From NCBI RefSeq assembly GCF_016429155.1, contig NZ_JAELUC010000038.1, positions 1 to 35,035 on the forward strand: 35,035 bases of DNA, in the 5' to 3' direction. Source of the DNA: Pedobacter sp. ASV12 (lineage in GTDB: Bacteria; Bacteroidota; Bacteroidia; Sphingobacteriales; Sphingobacteriaceae). The notes beneath the pieces were generated by a model. It did no database searches, was not told the origin of the DNA, and saw only the letters and a list, made by a program, of their open reading frames with translations. A program made the position numbers and the translations under genes. Below are positions 1 through 9,480 of this stretch, piece by piece (position 1 is the first letter of the stretch; each line of letters opens with the position of its first letter).

Positions 1-3000
1 TTAATGTGGGCGACCGCATCAACTATACCTTCGTGGTAACCAACACCGGCAACGTAACGCTGACCAACGTAACCGTAACCGACAACAACGCAACCGTTGC
101 TGGCGGTCCGATTGCCTCGTTGGCGCCAGGCGCAAGCAACAACAGCACCTTCACCGCTTACCACGTATTGACCCAGGCCGATATCGACAACGGCGGGGTG
201 TTTAACCTAGCTACTGCGGAGGCTAAGGATCCTAGAAACAATAACGTAACCGTTACCTCAACCGATCCAACACCATTGGCACCTGCTAGTCCAAACTATC
301 CGGTAACACCGCCAACGCCGGCCTGTCCAACCTGTACGGTAACTCCGATTGTACAAATTGGCAGCATGACCCTGGCCAAAGAGGGTACCTACAGCGATAC
401 CAATGCCGACGGCAAGGTGAATGTGGGCGACCGCATCAACTATACTTTCTTAGTAACTAATACTGGTAACGTAACCTTGACCAACGTAACCATTACCGAT
501 AACAACGCAACCGTAGCGGGCGGGCCGATTGCCTCTTTGGCACCGGGCGCAAGCAACAACAGCACTTTCACCGCTTACCATGTATTGACCCAGGCCGATA
601 TCGACAACGGCGGGGTGTTCAACTTGGCAACGGCTATTGGTAAAGATCCACGCAACAACGATGTAAGCAGAACTTCAAACGACCCTACGCCTTTAAATCC
701 TGGCGATCCAGGCTATCCGGTAACGCCTCCAACACCGGCCTGTCCAACCTGTACCGTAACTCCGGTTACGCAAACGGGTAGTATGACTTTGGCTAAAGAA
801 GGCAGTTACTTCGATTTTAATGGCGATGGTAAAGTGAATGTTGGCGACCGCATCAACTATACTTTTGTGGTAACCAATACCGGGAACGTAACGCTGACCA
901 ACGTAACCGTAACCGACAACAACGCAACCGTAGCGGGCGGTCCGATTGCCTCGTTGGCACCGGGCGCAAGCAACAACAGCACCTTTACTGCTTACCATGT
1001 ATTGACGCAAGCTGATTTAGACAATGGCGGCGTATTCAACCTGGCAAGCGCAACAGGTAAAGACCCACGCAACAACGATGTAACCACGACTTCAAACGAC
1101 CCTACGCCGTTGGCGCCAGGCGATCCTAACTATCCGGTAACGCCTCCAACTCCGGCCTGTCCAACCTGTACCGTTACGCCAATTGTACAGACAGGTAGCA
1201 TGACCCTGGCCAAGGACGGGGTATACAACGATACCAACGGTGATGGCAAGGTAAATGTGGGCGACCGCATCAACTATACCTTCGTGGTAACCAACACGGG
1301 CAACGTAACCTTGACCAACGTAACCGTAACCGATGTTAACGCAACCGTAAGCGGTGGCCCGATAGCTACTTTGGCTGTAGGTGCAATCGACAATACAACA
1401 TTTACCGGTTACCATGTATTAACCCAAGCCGATTTAGACAACGGCGGTGTGTACAACTTGGCTACTGCCAAAGGCAAGGATCCGCGTAACAACGATATAA
1501 CGGTTACTTCTACCGATCCAACACCGTTGGCACCTGGCGATCCAAATACGCCAATTACACCTCCAACACCGGCTTGTCCAACCTGTACCATAACACCAAT
1601 CGTACAGACTGGTAGCATGAGTCTGGCTAAAGAAGGCGTTTATCAAGATGCCAACAGCGATGGCAAAGTGAATGTTGGCGACCGCATCAACTACACGTTT
1701 GTGGTAACCAACACCGGCAACGTAACCTTGACCAACATTACCTTAACTGATAACAATGCTACCGTAGCTGGTGGCCCGATAGCGACCTTGGCTGTAGGCG
1801 CAAGCGATAACAGTACCTTTACGGCTTACCACGTATTGACCCAGGCCGATATCGACAACGGCGGTGTGTTCAACTTGGCAACGGCCAAAGGCAAGGATCC
1901 ACGCAACAACGATGTAACCGTTACTTCAACCGATCCAACGCCTGTTGCCCCTGGCGATCCGAACTATCCGGTAACGCCTCCAACACCGGCCTGTCCAACC
2001 TGTACGGTAACACCAATCGTACAGACAGGCAGCATGACTTTGGCCAAAGAAGGTGCATACAACGATACCAACGGCGATGGCAAAGTAAACATCGGCGACC
2101 GTATCAACTATACCTTTAAAGTAACCAATACGGGCAACGTAACGCTGACCAACGTAACCCTTACCGATGCCAATGCAACCGTAGTGGGTGGTCCAATTGC
2201 TTCGTTGGCTGTAGGCGCAAGCGATAACAGCACTTTCACGGCTTACCATGTATTGACCCAAGCCGATTTTGATAATGGTGGCGTGTTTAACATTGCAACA
2301 GCTAAAGCAAAAGATCCAAAAAATAACGACATCACCACCACTTCAGACGACCCAACGCCACTGAATCCAGGCGATCCTGGCTATCCTGTAACGCCTCCAG
2401 TTCCGGCTTGTCCAACCTGTACGGTTACTCCGATTGTACAGACTGGCAGCATGACCCTGGCCAAAGATGGTGTGTACAACGATACCAACGGTGATGGCAA
2501 GGTAAATTCGGGCGACCGTATCAACTATACTTTTGTAGTAACCAACACCGGCAACGTAACACTGACTAACATTACGGTTACCGATAACAATGCCGTGGTA
2601 ACAGGTGGCCCAATCGTTTCATTAGCGGTAGGAGCCAGCGATAACAGTACCTTTACCGCTTACCACGTGTTGACCCAGGCCGATATCGACAACGGCGGGG
2701 TGTTCAACACAGCAACGGCCAAAGGCAAGGATCCGCGCAACAACGATGTAACAACTACCTCGAATGATCCAACGCCACTGAATCCTGGCGATCCGGGCTA
2801 TCCGGTAACGCCGCCAACACCGGCCTGTCCAACCTGTACGGTAACACCAATCGTACAGACAGGCAGCATGACTCTGGCTAAAGAAGGCGTTTATCAAGAT
2901 GCCAACAGCGATGGCAAGGTAAATGCGGGAGATCGTATCAACTATACCTTCGTAGTAACCAACACCGGCAACGTAACCTTAACCAACGTAACCGTAACCG

Positions 3001-6000
3001 ATGCCAATGCAACTGTTGCTGGCGGGCCAATCGTTTCATTAGCGGTAGGAGCCAGCGATAACAGTACCTTTACGGCTTACCACGTGTTGACCCAGGCCGA
3101 TATCGACAACGGCGGAGTGTTCAACCTGGCAACGGCCAAAGGCAAGGATCCGCGCAACAACGATGTAACAACTACCTCGAACGATCCAACACCGCTGAAC
3201 CCTGGCGATCCGGGCTATCCGGTAACGCCGCCAACGCCGGCTTGCCCAACCTGTACGGTAACACCAATCGTACAGACAGGCAGCATGACCCTGGCTAAAG
3301 AGGGTACCTACAATGATACCAACGGCGACGGCAAAGTGAATATTGGCGACCGCATCAACTATGCCTTTAAAGTAACCAATACCGGCAACGTAACCTTAAC
3401 TAATGTAACCATTACCGATGCCAACGCAACTGTAGTGGGTGGACCAATCGCCTCATTGGCGCCGGGTGCAAGTGATAACAGTACCTTTACGGCTTACCAT
3501 GTATTGACCCAGGCCGATTTTGACAATGGCGGGGTGTTCAACATCGCAACGGCCAAAGGCAAGGACCCACGTAACAATGATGTAACTGTTACTTCTGAAG
3601 ATCCAACACCGGTAAATCCTGGCGATCCGAACTATCCGGTAACGCCTCCAGTTCCTGCCTGTCCAACCTGTACCGTTACGCCAATTGTACAGACAGGTAG
3701 CATGACCCTGGCCAAAGAGGGTACCTACAACGATACCAATGCTGATGGCAAGGTTAATGCGGGCGACCGCATCAACTATACCTTCGTGGTAACCAACACG
3801 GGCAACGTAACCTTAACCAACGTAACCGTAACCGACAACAACGCAACTGTAGCAGGCGGTCCGATTGCCTCGTTGGCGCCGGGCGCAAGCGATAACAGCA
3901 CCTTCACGGCTTACCACGTGTTGACCCAGGCCGATATCGACAACGGCGGGGTGTTCAACACAGCAACGGCCAAAGGCAAGGATCCGCGCAACAACGATGT
4001 AACAACAACATCCAATGATCCAACACCGTTGGCGCCAGGCGATCCTAACTATCCGGTAACGCCGCCAACACCGGCCTGCCCAACCTGTACGGTAACACCA
4101 ATCGTACAGACAGGCAGCATGACTTTGGCTAAAGAAGGTACCTACAACGATACCAATGGCGATGGCAAGGTGAACATCGGCGACCGCATCAACTATACCT
4201 TTAAAGTAACCAACACCGGTAACGTAACGCTGACTAACATCGCGGTTACCGATAACAATGCGGTGGTAACTGGTGGCCCGATAGCTACCTTGGCAGTAGG
4301 CGCAAGTGATAACAGCACCTTTACGGCTTACCACGTGTTGACCCAGGCCGATTTTGATAACGGTGGCGTGTTCAACATCGCAACGGCCAAAGGCAAGGAT
4401 CCACGCAACAACGATGTAACGGTTACCTCAACCGATCCAACGCCTGTTGCCCCTGGCGACCCTAACTATCCGGTAACGCCTCCAGTTCCTGCCTGTCCAA
4501 CCTGTACGGTAACACCAATCGTACAGACAGGCAGCATGACCTTAACTAAGGATGGCGTATACAACGATACCAATGCCGATGGCAAGGTGAATGTAGGCGA
4601 CCGCATCAACTATACCTTTAAAGTAACCAATACGGGCAACGTCACCCTGACTAATGTTACCATTAACGATCCAAATGCAACCGTAGTAGGTGGACCGATT
4701 GCCTCGTTGGCACCAGGTGCAATTGATAACAGTACCTTTACTGCTTATCATGTAATTACGCAGGCCGATTTGGATAACCGTGGCGTATTCAACTTGGCTA
4801 CAGCTTCGGCAAAAGATCCAAGAAACAATACCATTACGGTTACTTCTACCGATCCAACGCCAGTGGCACCGGCCGACCCTAACTATCCGCTTACGCCACC
4901 AACACCAGCCTGTCCAACCTGTACTGTTACACCATTGGTACAAACCGGTGCAATTGCCTTGGTTAAAAAGGTAACCAACACCGGAACCGGAGTAGGAGGA
5001 GCGTTTGTATTGGGTAATCCAATTGAGTATACGTTTACCATGACCAACACCGGTAACGTAACCTTGGGCAACCTGGTGCTAACCGATCCATTACTGGGTG
5101 CAGGTGCAATTAATGTAGCAGGTACATTGGCCCCTGGCGCCTCAACAACTGTGGTAAGAACTTATGTAATTACGGCAGCAGATATTGCAAAAGGCAATGT
5201 AACTAACCAGGCACTTGTTAACGCAACCGATCCGGCCAACAAACCAGTAACCGACCAATCGGGTACCACAGCTACCAATGATACGCCTACGGTAACCACC
5301 TTGGCCAAACCACCGGTAGCCAACAACGATAATGCAACTACGCGTCAGAACGATCCGGTTAAAATTGCCATCGAAACCAACGATGTGGCAGGTAGCACGC
5401 CAATTGTTCCGGCCAGCGTGGTCATTACCGTACAGCCTAAACATGGTACGGTAACCGTTAATGCCGATGGTACGGTAACTTATACGCCAAACCCTGGCTA
5501 TGTAGGTGCCGACGACTTTACCTATACCGTAAAAGATACCAACGGACAAACTTCAAATCCGGCAGTTGTGAACATCACGGTAGTGGCCAGCAATCCGAAA
5601 GCGCTTGATGATGCTGATAAAACCCAGTTCAACAAACCGGTAGTTATTCCAGTAATCAAAAACGACGTGAAAGATGGCGCCGAACTAGATCCTACCAAGG
5701 TAGAAATCATCGGTCAGCCTAAAAACGGAACCGTTAAGGTAAATAGCGATGGTACCATTACCTATACGCCAAACAGTGGCTTCACCGGAAAAGATACCTT
5801 CACCTACCGCGTAAGAGATGCCTATGGCAACTGGACCAACGTAGCCAATGTTGAAGTAACTGTTGAAGGCTTCTTTATCCCTAACGTGATCACGCCTGAC
5901 GGTGATGGCAAAAACGACTACTTTGTCATTGTAGGCTTGCCAAGCTATGACAGGGCTGAAGTTGAGTTCTACAACCGTTGGGGCAACCAGGTATACTATA

Positions 6001-6125
6001 GCAAAAACTACCAAAACAATTGGAATGGCGAGAACCTGAACGAAGGTACCTATTACTATACCATTAAGCTGATAAAAGGCAATACCAGCAGCACGATAAA
6101 AGGATGGGTTTTAATTAAACGTTAA
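1..6125 (+). CDS. Giant repeat adhesin with T9SS type-B sorting domain (5' partial)
   Basis: The frame is open through the left edge, so the N-terminus and signal peptide are missing; the GTG at 6 is an internal codon. Seen: a partial repeat, 11 complete 139-aa repeats, a divergent DUF11-like repeat (from 4947, GAIALVKK), two cadherin-like/Big domains (about 5310-5580 and 5600-5870, each with the GTVTVNADGTVTYTP type motif), then a C-terminal domain with the type-B signature PNVITPDGDGKNDYF and FYNRWGNQVY. Each 139-aa repeat has a DUF11-type beta-sandwich core (NYTFVVTNTGNVTLTNV). Known: type-B CTD proteins cross the outer membrane through T9SS and are often encoded with a PorP/SprF partner, as in SprB-SprF. 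Inferred: a long surface adhesin stalk, possibly for gliding or attachment. The following gene starts 38 bp after the stop, so the genes are likely co-transcribed. Copy number may be an assembly compromise because the repeats are near-identical. Confidence 0.93.
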   Translation, partial: NVGDRINYTFVVTNTGNVTLTNVTVTDNNATVAGGPIASLAPGASNNSTFTAYHVLTQADIDNGGVFNLATAEAKDPRNNNVTVTSTDPTPLAPASPNYPVTPPTPACPTCTVTPIVQIGSMTLAKEGTYSDTNADGKVNVGDRINYTFLVTNTGNVTLTNVTITDNNATVAGGPIASLAPGASNNSTFTAYHVLTQADIDNGGVFNLATAIGKDPRNNDVSRTSNDPTPLNPGDPGYPVTPPTPACPTCTVTPVTQTGSMTLAKEGSYFDFNGDGKVNVGDRINYTFVVTNTGNVTLTNVTVTDNNATVAGGPIASLAPGASNNSTFTAYHVLTQADLDNGGVFNLASATGKDPRNNDVTTTSNDPTPLAPGDPNYPVTPPTPACPTCTVTPIVQTGSMTLAKDGVYNDTNGDGKVNVGDRINYTFVVTNTGNVTLTNVTVTDVNATVSGGPIATLAVGAIDNTTFTGYHVLTQADLDNGGVYNLATAKGKDPRNNDITVTSTDPTPLAPGDPNTPITPPTPACPTCTITPIVQTGSMSLAKEGVYQDANSDGKVNVGDRINYTFVVTNTGNVTLTNITLTDNNATVAGGPIATLAVGASDNSTFTAYHVLTQADIDNGGVFNLATAKGKDPRNNDVTVTSTDPTPVAPGDPNYPVTPPTPACPTCTVTPIVQTGSMTLAKEGAYNDTNGDGKVNIGDRINYTFKVTNTGNVTLTNVTLTDANATVVGGPIASLAVGASDNSTFTAYHVLTQADFDNGGVFNIATAKAKDPKNNDITTTSDDPTPLNPGDPGYPVTPPVPACPTCTVTPIVQTGSMTLAKDGVYNDTNGDGKVNSGDRINYTFVVTNTGNVTLTNITVTDNNAVVTGGPIVSLAVGASDNSTFTAYHVLTQADIDNGGVFNTATAKGKDPRNNDVTTTSNDPTPLNPGDPGYPVTPPTPACPTCTVTPIVQTGSMTLAKEGVYQDANSDGKVNAGDRINYTFVVTNTGNVTLTNVTVTDANATVAGGPIVSLAVGASDNSTFTAYHVLTQADIDNGGVFNLATAKGKDPRNNDVTTTSNDPTPLNPGDPGYPVTPPTPACPTCTVTPIVQTGSMTLAKEGTYNDTNGDGKVNIGDRINYAFKVTNTGNVTLTNVTITDANATVVGGPIASLAPGASDNSTFTAYHVLTQADFDNGGVFNIATAKGKDPRNNDVTVTSEDPTPVNPGDPNYPVTPPVPACPTCTVTPIVQTGSMTLAKEGTYNDTNADGKVNAGDRINYTFVVTNTGNVTLTNVTVTDNNATVAGGPIASLAPGASDNSTFTAYHVLTQADIDNGGVFNTATAKGKDPRNNDVTTTSNDPTPLAPGDPNYPVTPPTPACPTCTVTPIVQTGSMTLAKEGTYNDTNGDGKVNIGDRINYTFKVTNTGNVTLTNIAVTDNNAVVTGGPIATLAVGASDNSTFTAYHVLTQADFDNGGVFNIATAKGKDPRNNDVTVTSTDPTPVAPGDPNYPVTPPVPACPTCTVTPIVQTGSMTLTKDGVYNDTNADGKVNVGDRINYTFKVTNTGNVTLTNVTINDPNATVVGGPIASLAPGAIDNSTFTAYHVITQADLDNRGVFNLATASAKDPRNNTITVTSTDPTPVAPADPNYPLTPPTPACPTCTVTPLVQTGAIALVKKVTNTGTGVGGAFVLGNPIEYTFTMTNTGNVTLGNLVLTDPLLGAGAINVAGTLAPGASTTVVRTYVITAADIAKGNVTNQALVNATDPANKPVTDQSGTTATNDTPTVTTLAKPPVANNDNATTRQNDPVKIAIETNDVAGSTPIVPASVVITVQPKHGTVTVNADGTVTYTPNPGYVGADDFTYTVKDTNGQTSNPAVVNITVVASNPKALDDADKTQFNKPVVIPVIKNDVKDGAELDPTKVEIIGQPKNGTVKVNSDGTITYTPNSGFTGKDTFTYRVRDAYGNWTNVANVEVTVEGFFIPNVITPDGDGKNDYFVIVGLPSYDRAEVEFYNRWGNQVYYSKNYQNNWNGENLNEGTYYYTIKLIKGNTSSTIKGWVLIKR
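360..4946 (+). repeat. Eleven tandem 417-bp (139-aa) coding repeats
   Basis: Units start at 360, 777, 1194, 1611, 2028, 2445, 2862, 3279, 3696, 4113 and 4530, an exact 417-bp period with no length variation. A partial unit fills 1-359. Every unit begins GSM(T/S)L(A/T)K and then carries a 12-residue loop of form DxNxDGKVNxGD, which fits the EF-hand pattern (D1, N3, D5, G6, V8, D12). Each ends in PACPTCT(V/I)TP, a CxxC. DNA similarity between units is high, indicating recent duplication or ongoing gene conversion. Confidence 0.97.
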
Positions 6126-6163
6126 TCAGAAATTTTATCATGAGGTATTCAAGAGTAGAAATT

Positions 6164-7177
6164 ATGAAAAAGCATTATATCAAAACAACAATCATTGGCT
6201 TAAGCTTAGTCCTTGCAGGTTTAAAACCTGCAGGAGCGCAGCAAAACATCCAGTTTACGCAATACATGTTCAATGCATTGAGCGTAAACCCAGCCTATGC
6301 GGGTTATAAGGAAGATTGGTTTGGCCAGATGGCGCTCCGTACCCAGTGGACGGGTCTAAATGGCGCGCCGAATACAGGGCAGGTTTCGATAGATGGCGTA
6401 GTAGATCCCGTAACCAAGCGTATGGGCGTAGGCTTGCAACTTACCGGCGATAAATTAGGCGCGCAATCATCGGCTTCGGCTTATGCCAATTTCGCCTACC
6501 GCTTAAGGCTCAATGCCGAAGATACCCAACGCCTGAGCTTCGGTTTGGCGCTAGGCGTAACCAACTATTCGCTCGATGGCACCAAACTCAACCCGGTTGA
6601 TGCTAACGACCCTAATTTGCCAACCGGACAAATCAACAGCTATATTCCCGATGCGCGTTTTGGAGTTTACTATTACAATGAGAACTTTTATGTAGGAGCA
6701 TCGGTTATGGATCTGCTGTCGGGCGACAAATCGAACAGCATTTTCAAGTGGGATGCCGGAACAACAGAAAACCTGAAGCGCAAGCGCCACATGTACATCA
6801 TTGCCGGTATGCTCAACAACCTGTCAGACGAGGTAAGGTTAAGGCCAAGCATCCTGATCAAGGAAGATTTTAAAGGGCCAACCAGTTTAGATTTAAGCGC
6901 CATGTTCATTTTTAACGATAGGGTATGGCTGGGCGGTTCTTACCGTACAGGCTTAAACTTGTGGAATAAAGCCTACAGCCAAAACATTTCACTAAGCAAC
7001 GTCAATTCCATTTCGGGCCTGGTGCAGTTCAATGTAAGCAGCCGTTTCAGGTTGGGTTATTCTTATGATTATATGCTGAACAAGCTGAGCTCGGTACAGT
7101 CGGGTTCGCATGAGCTGACTTTGGGCATTACCTTCAACAGGTCGCTTAACCGTTTGCTAAGTCCGAGGTTTTTTTAA
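6164..7177 (+). CDS. PorP/SprF family type IX secretion outer-membrane protein
   Basis: 337 aa from the ATG at 6164. An in-frame ATG at 6140 exists, but 6164 gives a clean signal peptide (MKKHYIKTTIIGLSLVLAG ... AGAQ). The mature start QNIQFTQYMFNALSVNPAYAG is the hallmark of the PorP/SprF family, and the remainder is a run of amphipathic beta strands ending in an aromatic residue (RFF), as in outer-membrane barrels. Known: SprF-like proteins sit in operons with type-B CTD substrates and are needed for secretion or anchoring of their partner. Inferred: the partner is the giant repeat protein just upstream. A 19-bp palindrome lies within the signal-peptide codons (6214-6232). Which T9SS step this paralogue serves cannot be told from sequence alone. 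Confidence 0.92.
   Translation: MKKHYIKTTIIGLSLVLAGLKPAGAQQNIQFTQYMFNALSVNPAYAGYKEDWFGQMALRTQWTGLNGAPNTGQVSIDGVVDPVTKRMGVGLQLTGDKLGAQSSASAYANFAYRLRLNAEDTQRLSFGLALGVTNYSLDGTKLNPVDANDPNLPTGQINSYIPDARFGVYYYNENFYVGASVMDLLSGDKSNSIFKWDAGTTENLKRKRHMYIIAGMLNNLSDEVRLRPSILIKEDFKGPTSLDLSAMFIFNDRVWLGGSYRTGLNLWNKAYSQNISLSNVNSISGLVQFNVSSRFRLGYSYDYMLNKLSSVQSGSHELTLGITFNRSLNRLLSPRFF
6214..6232. repeat. 19-bp palindrome in signal-peptide coding sequence
   Basis: TGCAGGTTTAAAACCTGCA has 9-bp perfect arms around a single A. It encodes part of the hydrophobic/cleavage region (AGLKPA) of the PorP/SprF-like protein. It resembles small palindromes dispersed in many genomes; only one copy was noticed here. Confidence 0.6.
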
Positions 7178-7204
7178 AGAAGGTTATTCCGTACAAATAG
7201 AATT

Positions 7205-9160
7205 ATGAAGAAGAAATATATCATCATTGCCACATTGATTGCCTGGGGTGCCAGTTTAACCACTGTATTTGCACAAGAACAGTTTAACCTTCGCGATCGA
7301 GCCAAGAAGTTATATAACGAATATCAATATTTTCAGGCCGTTCAGCTTTTTCAAAAGCTGGTAGACGTGAAAAAGCCCAAGCTCGAAGATTTGGAAAGCT
7401 TGGCCGATTGCTATGTAAAAATGAAAGACTACGAGGCTGCCGAAAACTGGTACGCCCGTGTAGTAGCCGTTCCAGAAAGCAAGCCAGAAAACCTGATCTT
7501 GTATGGCGAGGCCCTCAAATCGAACCTTAAATATGCAGAAGCCAAAAAAGTGCTGCAGCAATATGCCAGTACCACCGGCGACAATGCCCGCGTAAGCGTA
7601 GATATTGCCGGTTGCGACTCGGCAGTGGTTTGGTTGGCTAAGCCTACAACGCACCAGATCAAAAACCAGGCAGGCGTCAATACGCCACTTTCCGAGTTTT
7701 CGGTGTTCCCTTACCAAAAAGGGGTGTTCTTTACCGGCGAGCCGAACAGCAAATCGCTTAAAGATTTGTACGGCCGTACCGGTCGCCCGTACTTGCGCAT
7801 TTATACCGCAAACAGAAACGAAGCCAACGACCTGTCTAATGCGGCTATCGATTCGGTGATCTACAACAAAGGCGAATACCATATCGGTCCGGTAATTACC
7901 AATAAGCTGGGTTCGGTATTGTATGTAACCAGAACCACAACCGGCAAAACGGTAGAAGTAAGCACGGTTGGCAAAAACAAGTACAATACCAACAACCTCG
8001 AGCTTTATTTCTTTAAGCAACTGGCCGGCAAATGGGTAGAACAGGCTTTTGCCTATAACAATGTAGAAAAATATTCGGTGGGCCATGCGGCGCTTAGTCC
8101 GGATGAGAAAACCTTATATTTCGTTTCTAACATGCCTGGTGGCTTGGGTGGCACCGATATATGGTACTGCGAATTGCAGGAAGATAAAACCTGGGGGCAA
8201 CCTCAAAACGCAGGCCCGAGCATCAACACCGTAAAAGATGAGATGTTTCCTACCGTGGGTGATGATGGTACCCTTTATTTTTCGAGCACTGGCTGGCCTG
8301 GAATGGGTGGCCTTGATATATTCAGCACTAAGGGCAGCAAGCAAAGCTGGTCTAAGCCCGAAAACCTCAAATATCCGGTTAATTCGCCTGCTGATGATTT
8401 TGCCTTCCTTACCATTAGCAACAACGATAATTTAACTACTGGATTTCTTTCGTCTAACCGCAAAGGCGGCGTAGGCAGAGACGATATTTATAGCTTTAGC
8501 CACAGGGGAGAGCAACCAAAAGTAATTTTGGCCCTAAAAGGAGATGTGGTTAATAAAAAGTCTGGTGAAATCATCCCAGCTGCTGCAGTTACGTTATTCA
8601 GTGCGGGTCGCCAAGTGGTGGCCCGCAAAAGCAGCACCGAGCAGGGAACCTTCCTGTTCGACCTAGAACCGGGCAAGGATTACCAGGTATTGGCACAAAA
8701 AGAGAAGTTTTATGCAGATTCTACAACAATTTCTACTAAAGGTATTGACAAATCCCAAACTTTTGCCGTAAAATTGCAGTTGGAACCATTGTATGAGATA
8801 GGCAAAGCCATCGCATTGCAAAATATCCACTACGATTTTGACAAGGATAACATCAGGGCTGATGCTGCCAAAATTCTCGACGAATTGGTACGCACCATGC
8901 GCGATAACCCAACACTGGTAATTGAACTAGGATCACATACCGATAGCCGTGGGGTTGATAGCTACAATTTAGACCTATCGCAGCGCCGAGCAAGATCTGT
9001 AGTGAATTATTTGGTAAGCAGGGGCATAGCCAGAGACCGGATGGTGGCAAAGGGATACGGAGAAACCCAATTGCTGAATAAATGTAGCAACGGCGTAAAG
9101 TGTACAGCAGCTGAACACCAGGCAAACCGTCGCACAGAATTTAAAATTTTGAAATATTGA
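7205..9160 (+). CDS. OmpA-family protein with TPR and PD40 beta-propeller (PorE-like)
   Basis: 651 aa. Signal peptide (MKKKYIIIATLIAWGASLTTVFAQ), then TPR-like helices (about 25-130), PD40/WD40-like propeller blades (about 190-430, with ALSPDEKTLYFVSN and GTDIWYCEL), a carboxypeptidase-regulatory-like domain (about 440-530), and a C-terminal OmpA domain (about 545-650) with the peptidoglycan-binding signature GSHTDSRG...N..LSQRRA. Known: this domain order matches the T9SS-associated PorE type, which links the secretion machinery to peptidoglycan. It lies 27 bp after the PorP/SprF-like gene, so it is very likely in one operon with it and the adhesin. Alternative: a general cell-envelope OmpA paralogue, since Bacteroidota carry many copies beside PorP/SprF genes. 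Confidence 0.9.
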   Translation: MKKKYIIIATLIAWGASLTTVFAQEQFNLRDRAKKLYNEYQYFQAVQLFQKLVDVKKPKLEDLESLADCYVKMKDYEAAENWYARVVAVPESKPENLILYGEALKSNLKYAEAKKVLQQYASTTGDNARVSVDIAGCDSAVVWLAKPTTHQIKNQAGVNTPLSEFSVFPYQKGVFFTGEPNSKSLKDLYGRTGRPYLRIYTANRNEANDLSNAAIDSVIYNKGEYHIGPVITNKLGSVLYVTRTTTGKTVEVSTVGKNKYNTNNLELYFFKQLAGKWVEQAFAYNNVEKYSVGHAALSPDEKTLYFVSNMPGGLGGTDIWYCELQEDKTWGQPQNAGPSINTVKDEMFPTVGDDGTLYFSSTGWPGMGGLDIFSTKGSKQSWSKPENLKYPVNSPADDFAFLTISNNDNLTTGFLSSNRKGGVGRDDIYSFSHRGEQPKVILALKGDVVNKKSGEIIPAAAVTLFSAGRQVVARKSSTEQGTFLFDLEPGKDYQVLAQKEKFYADSTTISTKGIDKSQTFAVKLQLEPLYEIGKAIALQNIHYDFDKDNIRADAAKILDELVRTMRDNPTLVIELGSHTDSRGVDSYNLDLSQRRARSVVNYLVSRGIARDRMVAKGYGETQLLNKCSNGVKCTAAEHQANRRTEFKILKY

Positions 9161-9249
9161 AGATATAAAAGATATTAGCAGCGCCTGGTTGAGCTCGGGC
9201 GTTTTGTTAATGCAGCTGTTATAATCTGATCTAAGAGCGTTTATTAAGG

Positions 9250-9357
9250 ATGAAAGCTAAAAAGATGAAGATCCTTGCCGTTGCAATTATCCTAATTGCA
9301 TTCCTGGCATTGGTTCTTATCATCATTGACAAATTATCAGGGGATAATTTAAAATGA
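9250..9357 (+). CDS. Small single-pass membrane peptide (35 aa)
   Basis: MKAKKMKILAVA... reads as a Lys-rich N-terminus, about 18 uninterrupted hydrophobic residues (residues 8-26) and a short polar tail DKLSGDNLK. An internal ATG at 9265 is the alternative start. It sits between the OmpA gene and a strong terminator (9376-9408), on the same strand, so it would be transcribed with the T9SS genes. Nothing else occupies this gap. No family recognised. The frame is short enough to be chance, but the membrane-helix composition and position before the terminator favour a real small protein. Confidence 0.45.
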   Translation: MKAKKMKILAVAIILIAFLALVLIIIDKLSGDNLK

Positions 9358-9375
9358 GACTCATTAGAAACAGCT

Positions 9376-9408
9376 ACAAAGCCCGACCTAGGTCGGGCTT
9401 TGTTTTTT
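9376..9408 (+). terminator. Rho-independent terminator closing the T9SS operon
   Basis: A perfect 14-bp inverted repeat (ACAAAGCCCGACCT / AGGTCGGGCTTTGT, 9376-9403), GC-rich at its core, is followed by a T run on the + strand. It ends transcription of the 1-9357 block and is the clearest terminator in the window. Confidence 0.9.
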
Positions 9409-9480
9409 ATAAGGGCTTGGTCAATTAGTTTAATACTCGTTGGTCAATAGCCATCATTGACCGTCCAAAACCCTCCCCCT

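Noticed and set aside
693..5549. Numerous minus-strand ORFs antisense to the adhesin repeats (for example 3813-4334)
   Set aside because: They recur with the repeat period and are shadows of the strong coding bias of the sense frame.
7310..8086. 258-aa minus-strand ORF within the OmpA/TPR/PD40 gene
   Set aside because: Fully antisense to a well-supported gene, with no recognisable motif or start context.
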